This document shows, piece by piece, positions 1 to 8,394 of a DNA stretch of 10,384 bases (positions are counted from its first letter, which is position 1; each line of letters opens with the position of its first letter). The stretch comes from Phoronis ovalis (lineage: Eukaryota > Phoronida > Phoronidae). Below the pieces are notes generated by a model that ran no database searches, was not told the DNA's origin, and saw nothing but the letters and a program-made list of their open reading frames with translations. A program made the translations under genes and the position numbers. Location: contig JAOXYB010064312.1 in the NCBI GenBank assembly GCA_028565635.1, forward strand, positions 1-10,384, given 5' to 3'.

Positions 1-190
1 CCTCCACTTCCCGTTTAGGGGCTTATTTTGCACCCTACGGACGAGCATGGGTACCCGACTTTTTTTCAAGTGAGCCCTCTGGGCCTGGACACTGGATTGA
101 CTGAAGAATAGCTCCTGTGGTACTAGCTATCGGACCTCCTAGTGTGTAAATAAAGTTCTTTGATAGCAGGGTAAAAAAATAAATTGGCGG
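1..190. repeat. GC-rich, repeat-like block in a kinase intron
   Basis: The first 120 bases are about 54% G+C, while most of the window is near one third. The composition falls back to AT-rich by about 190, after poly-A and poly-T runs. The block lies upstream of the kinase exon and so is presumably intronic. The sharp composition change suggests an inserted repeat (SINE-like or the end of a larger element), but I see no terminal repeats, tRNA boxes or target-site duplication and cannot name a family. The minus strand is open from 35 to 268 (77 codons), but the product resembles nothing I know and looks incidental. The block may continue beyond the left edge. Confidence 0.35.
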
Positions 191-367
191 CTCTGTTTTT
201 TTTTGCCGGGGGTTCAATAAAGATACAAATACCCAAATGCGTTTGGAGTGTTTTTTAAATGTTTTCATGTGACTGAGGAGAATATGTATGGTTGTATGTG
301 CCTACAGTTTGAGAATCCTAAATAGTTTTTACTGTAAAACCAATGCCTAATTATTAAGATATTTCAG

Positions 368-528
368 GTATTGTGATGTGGGAGGTATTCACTGCTGGTG
401 ACAATCCATATGGGCGTATGAAAACACAAGATCTTCATGAATTTATTATTGATAGGAAACAAAGACTTTCTAAGCCTGAGAAATGTCCACCAGAAATTTA
501 CGAGCAGATGCTTGCATGTTGGCAACAT
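368..528 (+). CDS. Tyrosine kinase, penultimate coding exon (subdomains IX to early XI)
   Basis: The exon is bounded by an acceptor (atttcag, ending 367) and a donor (GTAAGC at 529). The intron before it splits a glycine codon (phase 1) and the one after is phase 0. Read from the split Gly it gives GIVMWEVFTAGDNPYG, then RLSKPEKCPPEIYEQM and LACWQH. This is the end of a tyrosine-kinase C-lobe: the Gly of DVWSxG, the MWE helix alphaF, PYG, the RLxxPxxCP segment and the Cys-Trp opening subdomain XI. The domain transfers phosphate from ATP to tyrosines. Proline, cysteine and CW at these places mark the tyrosine-kinase group rather than Ser/Thr kinases. The exon carries no receptor or SH2/SH3 part, so the subfamily is open (FGFR/VEGFR-like, Syk/Ack-like or another). 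The ATP site and catalytic loop would be upstream, outside the window. Confidence 0.87.
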
Positions 529-880
529 GTAAGCATTGTTTTACATATATTTAGTTCCTAGTAAGATGACCTAGGGATTGAAAATTTAATTATAGATAGA
601 TATATAGTTCCAGAATCGCATATTTTGCATTTTGTTACAGGTTCTTGATGATGAGCCCGCCCTTTTGGTAGATGTTTGCATTATTAGTAATCGAGTTGCA
701 AATTTAGCCTGCTAGGTGAATTTGAACTGTCTAAAAAATATTTAAGGTAACCAGTACTTTCAAAGCTTTAACAAGGCATGCACTTAAATTCTTTTGTTAT
801 GCAATTTTTCTGAAAAAATGGAAATACGAGACAAATGCGTGATTGCACGTGTAACTAAAATAGAACACTTTATTTTCCAG
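529..880 (+). other. Kinase intron with a possible in-frame cassette exon
   Basis: This 352-bp intron runs from GTAAGC to tattttccag. Inside it, 641-715 is preceded by a good acceptor (ttttgttacag, ending 640) and followed by a donor-like GTGAAT at 716. Joined to the phase-0 end of the previous exon, it would add 24 codons and then a TAG at 713-715. Including it would remove the RPxF segment of subdomain XI and create an early stop. Its product resembles nothing I recognise, so it may be chance. The rest of the intron is AT-rich without other features. Confidence 0.6.
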
Positions 881-961
881 AATGCAGAAAATCGACCTAG
901 GTTCGCTGTTATACTTGATTCACTGTCAAGTCTAACTGAGAAGGGCAATTATCTGGCATAA
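881..961 (+). CDS. Tyrosine kinase, terminal coding exon (end of subdomain XI and C-terminus)
   Basis: An acceptor (tattttccag, ending 880) joins in phase 0 to the previous exon. The 26 codons read NAENRPRFAVILDSL and then SSLTEKGNYLA, followed by TAA at 959-961. The join makes CWQHNAENRPRF, the canonical CW-x6-RP-x-F of subdomain XI. Its arginine normally salt-bridges the APE glutamate and holds the C-lobe together. AVILDSLSSL is the final alphaI helix, and only 7 residues follow it. The protein therefore ends almost directly after the kinase domain, without a long C-terminal tail. Correct phase, exact motif spacing and intact splice sites on both exons argue that this copy is functional, unlike the two decayed kinase stretches elsewhere in the window. 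Confidence 0.87.
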   Translation, partial: NAENRPRFAVILDSLSSLTEKGNYLA

Positions 962-1380
962 ATATTGCATTGATATACAGGCGGATCCAGAGCAGAATGG
1001 TGGCGGTTTTCTAAATTGGTGTCATATCTTCCATCAAGTGGCATTTTAATTATTGTGCCATTATTGTCATTTGGTGGAATTATCTATGATAAAATAAGTC
1101 CTAACGATCTCAAATGTTTTGTATTTGCACACTGGTACCTTGTGTATTAACTGTTCAATTTTGTAAAAGACTAGTTGACAAGACTTCAGATTTATTGTTT
1201 TACTGACAAATTTCAATTAATTTTTTTGTGAAATGTAAAAAAATCAATAATTTTATGTTTAAAAAACATGTAGATATGAGACAAGAATTTTTAAAACAAT
1301 ATTCAGTTTGTAAAGTTCTGATCATCACATACCATATTACTCTAAAAGCCTAAGGGGGCTGTGAAATAGCGGAATCCAGA
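962..1380 (+). other. Probable 3' UTR and downstream flank of the kinase gene
   Basis: AT-rich non-coding sequence follows the TAA. I find no canonical AATAAA close behind the stop. Variants such as AATAAT near 1246 are too weak to place a transcript end. No open frame of note is present. Confidence 0.4.
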
Positions 1381-1390
1381 TATAAAAGGG
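1381..1390 (+). promoter_or_regulatory. TATA-box-like sequence
   Basis: TATAAAAGGG matches the metazoan TATA consensus very well, and the 30 bases after it are less AT-rich than the surroundings. No coding sequence follows: the ATG near 1412 meets a stop within three codons. It might drive a non-coding or repeat-derived transcript, or be chance in AT-rich DNA. Confidence 0.2.
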
Positions 1391-1824
1391 CTCAGAACGT
1401 ACCAGTTGATTATGGGTGAGTGAAGCAAGCACATCGTTAGCTCAAGGAAGCGACACGATATTTTCATTTGTTAAAATTGTCCACCCTTTTAACATGTGTA
1501 CTAAGAAAACACTAGACAAATTGTAACACATAGTGGATTGAACCATCTGTGAGGTATATTGGAGTTTATTTTATACTCATGAATTTTGATTTATATGTTG
1601 GACAAGTTGCCGAGTTATTTACATTGGTTATAGCTATTTCACTATTCCAATTACTTTAATCACACCAGTATCACTGAAAGGATTAAGCTTTATTATCTTG
1701 TCGCTGGTAATTCTGTAAAGAGACAGATTAGAGATGAGTATGCAAGATTATTGAATACATGCAGTTGAAACACTCATTAATATATCATAGCCAGTACATT
1801 CAAATAAGCTATTATAATAATCCA

Positions 1825-2130
1825 AACTTGTAATTTGAAGAAAACATGGATCAAAGAAACGGTAAGAAAATTGTGACCTGGGAATTTCGTGACCATTTTC
1901 CAGAAAATGGTGGAAACTGGGCTGTAACTGCACCTGAATATACAGAATAGGAGTTTAGTTTATTCAGAAAGGATGTTCAGATAGTTAATCATATAATGTA
2001 GCCCAAAGGTTTCGGTCACTTGGCTGAAGTTATTCAAATAGTGACTCTGATATAGATTCGAAACTCTCAGCAGAAGAGCATAAGTTTACCTGATAAAACT
2101 TTTAAACTAACAACGCTTATTTGTAATCTT
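1825..2130 (+). pseudogene. Decayed tyrosine-kinase C-lobe (subdomains VII-X)
   Basis: One reading frame from 1825 to 2046 keeps kinase landmarks at the right spacing. KKIV at 1864-1875 fits the strand before DFG. TAPE is at 1927-1938, and twelve codons after it comes Asp-Val at 1972-1977, as in APE-x11-DVW. Met at 1996 and a TAG at 1999-2001 fall where Met-Trp stands in DVWSxGIVMW, so the stop could be a mutated TGG. GHLAEVIQIV at 2014-2043 resembles the segment after PYG. A frameshift then leads to KLSAEE at 2061-2078, similar to RLSKPE of the intact exon. Stops at 1831, 1948 and 1999 rule out function. The intact gene has an intron just before IVMW, but this copy runs straight through. That suggests a retrocopy or a relative with other introns. 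The similarity is judged by eye and beyond about 2090 it is faint. Confidence 0.42.
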
Positions 2131-2654
2131 TATTGCTTGGCGTTTTGTAAATTAAGCAAGCAAATACTGCGCATTTTCTGTACAGATAATGTTGATAAAT
2201 AGTGGTGTTGTAGCTGCACGTTGTTTATTATTATCTGCCATCATAGGTAGTACAAACATGCATTTTCGTCAATTTATACTTTATTTACTTGCTTACATAT
2301 TTAAATATAAAGGATATTGTATCATGGACTAACCTAGAGCAAGGACAGTAGGTCTAGCATATATGTTAAGAAAGTGAATAATTGTTTATTTTAAACCTAT
2401 TGTAAACAAGCCATTCCACAGAAATAGCGATATTTTCATGTTATGTACAATTCATCCGCTATAATATCTATGTGCACTAAATCATTGTGTGCTGAACTTA
2501 TGCAATATTGTGTGAAATGTTAACAAAATACAAAAAATTGATAAAAAAGAACAGGATAATTTTTCCCCACTTTTCTTTCATCCGTTATGTCCTTACGCCT
2601 TAGCAACATGCCCTAGGAACTCGAGCGATTAATGGCACAGCTGTTTAAGGTAAC
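2131..2654. other. Non-coding, no recognisable feature
   Basis: AT-rich sequence with frequent stops in every frame. I see no repeat structure, RNA gene or coding trace. Confidence 0.5.
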
Positions 2655-2823
2655 GTAGATGTCTGACAGTATTGACGACAGGAGAATAGCACATTTTGAC
2701 TGACACAAATATTAGATGGTGTTTTCTTTTTACATTTATAAAATGAGTGAATAATATGATTTTATCAGACATAACTCATGCCTGGTCCTGCTCATAAAGT
2801 GACCCTTGTGGTACACCAGGGGG
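2655..2823 (-). mobile_element. Non-LTR retrotransposon relic (reverse-transcriptase fragment)
   Basis: Read on the minus strand, 2823 down to 2800 encodes PPGVPQGS, the GVPQGS signature of LINE-type reverse transcriptases, which is normally followed by xLGPxLF. A shifted frame then gives a leucine, a stop, and Gly-Pro. About 45 codons on, near 2665, GTC-GTC-AAT-ACT-GTC could be a mutated Ala-Asp-Asp-Thr-Val, the catalytic YADDT box. Its distance from GVPQGS is normal for LINEs. Stops and frameshifts show the fragment is dead. I find no endonuclease, 5' end or poly-A tail, so neither clade nor true borders can be given. The six-residue signature is the firm part and the ADD match is inference. 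Confidence 0.45.
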
Positions 2824-5340
2824 AGACATTTGTGGATCAGTGAAAAATTGGAGCAAATTACTAGAAAACTTTAGAAACTGGATCGATTAGATAATATATA
2901 ATACAAAATTAGGAAATATGCAACGTACATAGAATTCGTGAATTGGAAGAAAAATAATTAAAATCGAAAGTCAATCATTGTAATGAAACCCCCAGTATTA
3001 AATCTGATTTTTAACATCCCGATCGAAATAATTCAGATTTGCTGTAACTTGTGCATTCAAAGTACAGAACAAAGTTACCGTCAAATAACAGTGCCACCGT
3101 AATATATGCCACAATCTTGTCCTTTTCAAGCTAAGAACATTGCATTCAGCTTATCATTTCGCCATTAGGTGTTCCTAAAAGTCAAAAATGTGAATTTGAC
3201 ACAGTTTTTATAAGGTTCCTGATGTTTTTTCTGGCGTTATAAATAGACAAGCAGCCTTTCTTAGAACGTTAGTTACAACTAAAACAAACAAGAAACTTTT
3301 GAGAATTTGCAAGGCCATAATTTTGTTTTTCTCAGAAACTTAAATGTAGGATATTTTCCTTGTATTGTTAAAAATACGAAATAAAGTAGGTACAATAGTT
3401 TCTCACTTTTAAAAAGAGGTAACATAAAAACAAAATCATGGGAAAATCAAAATGTATAAGTTAACGATTGTTGAGGAACCCTGGAGGTGACTGCTTTATT
3501 AACTATATTACATAAAGGATTAAAATGTGATAATTTAATTAACCTTTTAGCTATACCCACCAATTTTTATACACATTTCGGGTGATTTGATAATGTTTAA
3601 AAATACTATAAATTAATATTGAATGTTACCTTTAGAGATGAAATATAAGGTTACCTACTTATGAACCATTGCTACCTATCCATGTTACAGGATTACCTAC
3701 ATACTATAGCGCATATGACATATATGGCTGCCTCCCTCTAGGTAGCACACAACAGTAGGAAGTCCCATCCAACGCAATGTTAAATTAACGATTTCAAATA
3801 TATTTGTTAAAAAAAACGAAATGCTGAGCGTCAATTTCTCTCTCGGTCCACTTGCATCACACATATATCTTAGGAAATCCGATACATTTACCCCCCAACA
3901 GCCATACAGATTTCGAGATATTTGCCAAAAATGTTTTGCAGTATTTATATATTGGTTAAATGTGGCGGGAATTATTTTGCACCAGAATCATTTTGTGTTA
4001 TTTGCAGATATGCGTATCGAAAAACTTCAGCTATATTTGTAATCCAAGCACAAGGCACTGTACGACATATATTTTACTCGAGAAGCTTATAGTCGCTGTG
4101 GTGCATTTATCTTTCATATTTTTGTGTGTTTCTTTTTATATCTGATTTCAACTGATGCAAGATTATTGGAATTAATCAACAAGCACTAGTTGTCCATAAC
4201 ATACACATTGCGCGCCGATGCTTTAATATTTGTGAGGCTGCTTAATGCGAGAATTTGTACATAGCTCAGAACGGTAAGATAAAAGTGAATAGAATGGCCA
4301 GAAGATAAATCAGTAAAACCAGGCAATGTTTAAAAAAAATTGGCAGTGAAGTAGTAAAATTGGAAAGGTACAAAATTAAAGTTGTAAAATGTTTCTACAA
4401 AAGTGATACTCGCGGTGAAATGTGTGTACTTTTTTAAGCATAAGAAGAGATTTCTCATTTCTTGCGATAACTTAAGAAAAAAATATACTCTTCAGTGAAA
4501 ACGAGAAAGTGTATTTCCATGAATTGAAACTTTGCGAAAATTCGTTGTACCGAATATCTTGTAAAAAAAATTGACGCGAATATTATGCAATAATATTCCA
4601 CCTGTTTTGCTTAATAACATTTTTGTTAAAAATTTCAATTAATTTTTGATGAGAAGAGTGTTGGGAATTTCATATCCAGCCGATTTAATAATTGTCCCTT
4701 TTTCTTTTTCATTTTGATCCAGGTTGTTTTATAGAAGAAATCGTATTCTTTCGTTAGTTGTAATTAAAATTAAAATATACATTTTTTTTAAACAGTGAGA
4801 ATATAATAGATAAGGTATTATGTAACAGTTTATGTTTTTTGTTTTTTTTTAAATAAAAATATTCCTTTATAATAATAAAAAACAATCTCATATTTGAAAA
4901 CAAATACATGTATCATTGGACAGGTTACTCTGAAAATGCGCATCGGTACCAACGTCGCACAGTTGTCTAATATGTTTTGTGAGTTTTGTGATTGGTTGAA
5001 ACGCACAAAATAAGGTCTATCTTACTTCCCATGCGCAAATCTTAATTCTTTCAGCACAGACACCGGTCTTACAGTGTTTTTCCATATATGTCACTATAAA
5101 CTTCGTCGAACCGTATTCTCAACGGGTTAAAGGTTCAGAAAAATATTTATAGATATCACTAACTGATTGAAGATATGAGTGAGAAAAAATTAGAATCACC
5201 TCGTACCACGACCAGTTAAAATTCACGTTTCGGTTTATTTAAAACTTTCTTCATTCCTTTTCACTGATTCACGATATATTACACTTTATATATAATTAAA
5301 GATATCAACAAAGAATTAAAGATATATTTAAATAGAAATA
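2824..5340. other. Long non-coding stretch
   Basis: These 2.5 kb are AT-rich with homopolymer runs. Open frames on the + strand at 3821-4042 (73 codons) and 3960-4145 (61 codons) overlap each other, have no known motif, and show no splice or conservation hint. I regard them as chance. A slightly GC-richer patch at about 4935-5060 holds GCGCAT-like words and a CCAAT-box complement (gattgg at 4991), but no gene starts nearby. I see nothing else that can be supported. Confidence 0.45.
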
Positions 5341-5485
5341 AGATAGGTAGGTAGGTAGGTAGTAGGTAGAGAGATAGCGATGGATATAGGGTGGGTGGGT
5401 AGGTAGGTAGGTAGGTAGGTGGTAGGTAGCTAGGTAGCTAGGTAGCTAGGTAGAGAGGTAGGCCTACAGGTAGAGATAGAGATCT
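5341..5485 (+). repeat. Compound GGTA/TAGG tetranucleotide microsatellite
   Basis: Tandem TAGG/GGTA units are interrupted by TAGA, GTGG and a run of GGTAGCTA units near 5425-5452, and fade into GTAGAGATAGAGA at the right edge. The + strand is a long G-rich, C-poor tract. The mixed unit types indicate an old, slippage-driven array. It is flanked on both sides by aattaaagatat words (near 5296, 5314 and 5612), so it may sit inside a larger repetitive element. Confidence 0.92.
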
Positions 5486-5520
5486 TATTGATATTAAAGA
5501 CTCGAATAGTTAATATGTGC

Positions 5521-5625
5521 TACATATATTTGATGATATCATTAATCGAATTAAGACATTGCAAACAGCTAGCATAATTGTGCAACATTTATCTGATGAT
5601 ATCATGAATCCAATTAAAGATATCT
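5521..5625 (+). repeat. Degenerate direct repeats spaced 63 bp
   Basis: A block of about 40 bases starting with acatatat...tgatgatatcat recurs 63 bases later as acatttat...tgatgatatcat, followed in both by aatc-aattaa. TGATGATATCAT lies at 5531 and 5594. The word aattaaagatat is shared with the left flank of the microsatellite. This is the layout of a tandem-repeat-bearing non-autonomous element with an internal microsatellite, but the outer borders are not visible to me. Confidence 0.6.
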
Positions 5626-5748
5626 ATAATTATGTTGTTGGTATCTTTTTCCCATTGTTGTTATTTTTGAAGAATTAATTACATATTTAATTATATTGGT
5701 AATGTCTTTAAATATTGAATGTACTACCTTAATTTTACTGCCCAAAGA

Positions 5749-6054
5749 CAAGGCTGCCTACCATCAACCTACGAGTCGATCTTGAAATTGTCTAGCAAAG
5801 ACCTTTTTCCGCAAGTACAGACCGTCAAAGTTCGTCTAGTACACTAGACATAATTCGTTGAGCAACGACATTATTCTTTCGTTGAACACAGACCATAGAA
5901 CATGGATTTTGGACATCCAGGTCCTATTACGGTCCGTGATTAACGAATGCGAAGGTCTGTGCTGAACGAACTTGGAATTGCTGCGCATGCATGAAATAAA
6001 ATTGTCCATGGTAGACGATTTCAGGTTCGAGTCGGTGGATGTTAGGCAGCCCTG
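5749..6054. mobile_element. Foldback MITE, copy 1
   Basis: A 306-bp palindromic element. The left end begins CAAGGCTGCCTACCATCAAC, and the reverse complement of the right end begins CAGGGCTGCCTAACATCCAC. The match continues inward: GAGTCGATCTTGAAATTGTC on the left, GACTCGAACCTGAAATCGTC on the right. Both arms also carry subrepeats with a core like TTCGTTNANCACAGACC (near 5879 on the left, inverted near 5935-5975). The middle lies around 5905-5925. Flanking pentamers are aaaga (5744-5748) and acaga (6055-6059), a possible degraded 5-bp target-site duplication. There is no coding capacity. CAGGG ends recall hAT elements, but hAT normally makes 8-bp duplications, which I do not find, so the superfamily is open. 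Confidence 0.82.
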
Positions 6055-6642
6055 ACAGAATAATGTTTATTTCCATGACAATTAACGAGATTCTCGAATT
6101 GAGAACTGTGATTGGCGCTGTAAGATCGACGAGCCCGCTTGTTGTATATTGTTGACGTTCGCGTGTGGGAAGTAGACCTGACTATTACAATATCGATTCT
6201 ACTGCTACAATCTTTGAAAAATTGATAATAATCATTTCTCCGTCTGTGTAATAAGAGTAATAAAATTCTCTTGATAGCTTAAAAAAGTCAATTGTTAAGT
6301 TTTTATCTCACGTAATTTAACCTTTTGGGACAACTTAAATTTAACAATGAAAATACTATAATCATATGACAGAGTAATACATTTTTTGACCGATAAAATT
6401 GGTGTAATGCCAAATAGTTTTTCTACCGCCTGATACAATCCTTATTATCTTCCTGACAGAAACTCGCTGACAAATGCAAGTTCTGCTGTCAAAAATACAA
6501 TATTTTCCTCAATGCAAATTATATCGATAACTCTCTACCGTAGATCAATTACTGGGGAATGTTTTTCCCAGTTTGAATTAACCGCCAAATATAAATGTCA
6601 TTTTAGCAGTGCATTTATGTGATAGTAGGCTGTGTATACAAT
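6055..6642. other. Spacer between the two MITE copies
   Basis: This is non-coding sequence. A small hairpin at 6551-6572 (actgggga and ttcccagt around a short loop) is the only structure I see. A slightly GC-richer part at 6100-6180 shares no clear homology with the MITEs. Confidence 0.45.
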
Positions 6643-6929
6643 CAGAGCTGCTTAGCATCCACTGGCAATCACACACAATTGTTGAACACACCATAAAATC
6701 GTTGAGGCAAGGACAAATTACGCGTGCCAATCACATAGTTCGTTGAACACTAACAATTTACAATGCAAATATAAAGATTTTCAGAAATTGTGAGTGTCAA
6801 CGAACTCTGTGATTGTCAAACGTAACTTGTCTGTGCTTAACGATTGTCCAGCGACTTTGGTCAGTATACAACAATTCGAATGAGTGTTCAACAATTGGTG
6901 TAATAGTCGGTGGATGTTAGGCAGCCCTG
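6643..6929. mobile_element. Foldback MITE, copy 2
   Basis: A 287-bp relative of the element at 5749-6054. The 29 bases at 6904-6932 are identical to 6029-6057. The left end CAGAGCTGCTTAGCATCCAC mirrors the right end. Inside, CCAATCACATAGTTCGTTGA on the left (from about 6727) mirrors ACAATCACAGAGTTCGTTGA read inward on the right, so nearly the whole element folds back on itself around 6770-6785. The right arm has roughly 35 extra bases, consistent with gain or loss of a subrepeat. It is bounded by a perfect 5-bp direct repeat, acaat, at 6638-6642 and 6930-6934. No coding capacity. It presumably moved using a transposase encoded elsewhere. Confidence 0.85.
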
Positions 6930-6934
6930 ACAAT

Positions 6935-7330
6935 TAGAAACTATTGTTCTAGCACAGTATAAGCTGTCACAAACGCTCATGTTATATGTAATGTCACAGT
7001 CGAGTATTCTGTATATAGATCTGACCGTAACTTGGACATTTTATTTTGAGATGTGCTTTTATAAATAAAGAAAATTTTGTATCTTTCTAATTTTGAAAGT
7101 TTGAGCTAGCTATTTTAAATAAACCAGTGACAAAAAACCTAGCTTTGAAGAAATCAATGAGGCTTTGCTTGTGACCGAATGTTGGACATATATTTTTTTA
7201 ATTATCTTTTAACTTTGACCTTTCAAATTAAAATATACACCTATACATATATCCTTTCATTTAATTTTTAATTTAATGCGAATATTATATACATACAAGC
7301 CCATAAGACAGTTTTTCAAAAGGGTGGGTG
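6935..7330. other. Non-coding AT-rich stretch with a polyadenylation-like signal
   Basis: AATAAA at 7064-7069 follows TTTTAT and is trailed by a T-rich segment, which is the look of a transcript 3' end. No coding sequence precedes it within reach. I see no other feature here. Confidence 0.35.
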
Positions 7331-7413
7331 CGTTCGTAGTGTTTAGGACCACGGCCGCTGCAGGTAGCTTGCACGCCGCGAAGCGTGCTGGGGGCATCCG
7401 CATGCCCTCCCAG
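7331..7413. repeat. GC-rich island with two adjacent hairpins
   Basis: About 66% G+C in 80 bases, standing alone in AT-rich DNA. Hairpin 1 is gcacgc (7371-7376), loop cgcgaa, gcgtgc (7383-7388). Hairpin 2 pairs ctgggggcat (7388-7397) with atgcc and cccag (7402-7406 and 7409-7413) across the loop ccgc, with a two-base bulge. The sharp borders and compensating stems suggest a structured piece of a mobile element or a structured RNA. I do not recognise the family. Confidence 0.5.
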
Positions 7414-7529
7414 ATATTTTTAATAAATGAGTGTTATATATATCTTGTATTCTGGTGCATTATTAGCATAAAATCACCTTACAAAATTGATTATAAAGCA
7501 TACTTAAAACAAGGTTTTATTTACGGAAA

Positions 7530-7790
7530 GTGCTTGCAAATAAGAAAGTTTAATGACGATCATTGTGAATGCTCATGTTTAGATTATATAAACATCGGTA
7601 ATGTAAATCTAAAAGTATTTAAATTTTCAAGAAATGTATTAATCGTGCGTGTCTCTAAAGCCAGAAATTGAGTAAATGTTCAAGTTAATGATCAGAGTCT
7701 TTGAAAACTCACACGTTTAAAAACTCATTCGGAAAGAATACCCACAATTTCAGAAAAATTTGAAAAATAAATATATATGATGTTGATTAT
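7530..7790. repeat. Degenerate repeat family, partial copy A
   Basis: This matches the second half of copies B and C. gtttaatgacgatcattgtg here corresponds to gtttgatgatgatcaatttg in B. cgtgcgtgtctctaaagcc (from 7644) corresponds to acgtatgtctttaaagcc (8271) and acgtgtgtctctaaagct (9145). Its tail, attcggaaagaatacccaca, matches attcgaaaagaaatcccgca in C (from about 9240). The copy lacks the first half, including the tRNA-like segment. An open frame at 7276-7671 (131 codons, +) runs across the GC-rich island and this copy. Because the other copies are not open, I do not treat it as a gene. Confidence 0.55.
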
Positions 7791-7849
7791 TTACTTACAG
7801 GTACTTGCATGAAAACAAGAGAACCACATTTTTTAATTTATTGTTCACA

Positions 7850-8340
7850 GCATGCATCATGTCACTTATTTATCAAAAACATGAAACAACATTTTCACTT
7901 CAGTGTTAACTGTTTTATAAAAGTTTTGCAAATTATATATGGTATACGATCACGTTTTTTGCATTATCTGTTGCTTGTATGAGCTCAGTGTCGTTTTAAG
8001 ATATGTACACAGTATATTCTTAGATTTATGGAAAAATAAAAAGAATAGTACAACGAAAACAAAGAAAAATATTACAATCCAGATATCGATTCCGGTACCT
8101 CTTACAACAACACGTTAACCAGCATTCAAAAACATAATTAACAGATGCAAAAAATGAAAAAAAATAGTTACATAACAAAAATCTAGAAAAGTTTGATGAT
8201 GATCAATTTGAATTATTAAAACATTTGATTGCTTTACATAGACACGCTCATGCATATTTAGAGAAGGTACACGTATGTCTTTAAAGCCAAAAAAAACGTT
8301 CAATTAATGAACAAAGATTCTTGTAACCTACTCACAGGTT
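7850..8340. repeat. Degenerate repeat family, copy B
   Basis: This matches copy C over most of its length at an offset of about 875-900 bases. Landmarks shared in order are gttttataaaagttttgcaa, gagctcagtgtcgtt, aaaacaaagaaaa, ggtacctcttacaacaacac (8094) and the gtctttaaagcc block (8276). It contains the tRNA-like segment at 8081-8121. Divergence is high and indels are frequent, so the copies are old. Confidence 0.6.
8081..8121 (-). repeat. tRNA-like segment in copy B (degenerate A and B boxes)
   Basis: On the minus strand TGGTTAACGTG (8121-8111) fits a pol III A box, and GGAATCGATAT (8092-8082) is a near match to a B box. GTAAGAGGTACC lies between them, as in the variable-loop part of a tRNA. 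The spacing is shorter than in a real tRNA, so the anticodon arm is largely missing. It reads as a tRNA-derived repeat relic, not a tRNA gene. Confidence 0.45.
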
Positions 8341-8394
8341 TAAATATAAGAAACCATTTCTAAAAGAAAAAACACTTTCAATAAAAACAATCTG

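Noticed and set aside
1555-1680. VYFILMNF-like reading near 1565-1590, resembling kinase strand beta5, as a possible N-lobe of the copy at 1825
   Set aside because: It is a single short hydrophobic match in AT-rich DNA with no Gly-rich loop or VAVK lysine at the right distance.
1748-1933. A 61-codon minus-strand open frame
   Set aside because: It overlaps the decayed kinase stretch on the + strand and has no recognisable motif.
3821-4145. Two overlapping + strand open frames of 73 and 61 codons
   Set aside because: They overlap in different frames, contain no motif and show no splice context. Chance openings of this size are expected in 10 kb.
5341-5485. Repeat array considered as a CRISPR or a telomere-type array
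   Set aside because: Units are 4 bases with no spacers, and they do not match a telomere repeat such as TTAGGG. It is a microsatellite.
4935-6190. Possible larger inverted-repeat element from 4935-5060 to 6100-6190 (aggtctat...cttcccatgcgc against an inverted partner)
   Set aside because: Only short words match and the alignment needs several gaps. The foldback element at 5749-6054 explains the clear inverted repeats without it.
7276-7671. A 131-codon open frame on the + strand, the longest in the window
   Set aside because: It runs through the GC-rich hairpin island into repeat copy A. The matching parts of copies B and C are not open, the product has no motif I know, and base usage shows no coding signature.
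8115-8303. A 62-codon minus-strand open frame
   Set aside because: It lies inside repeat copy B, the corresponding region of copy C is not open, and it has no motif.
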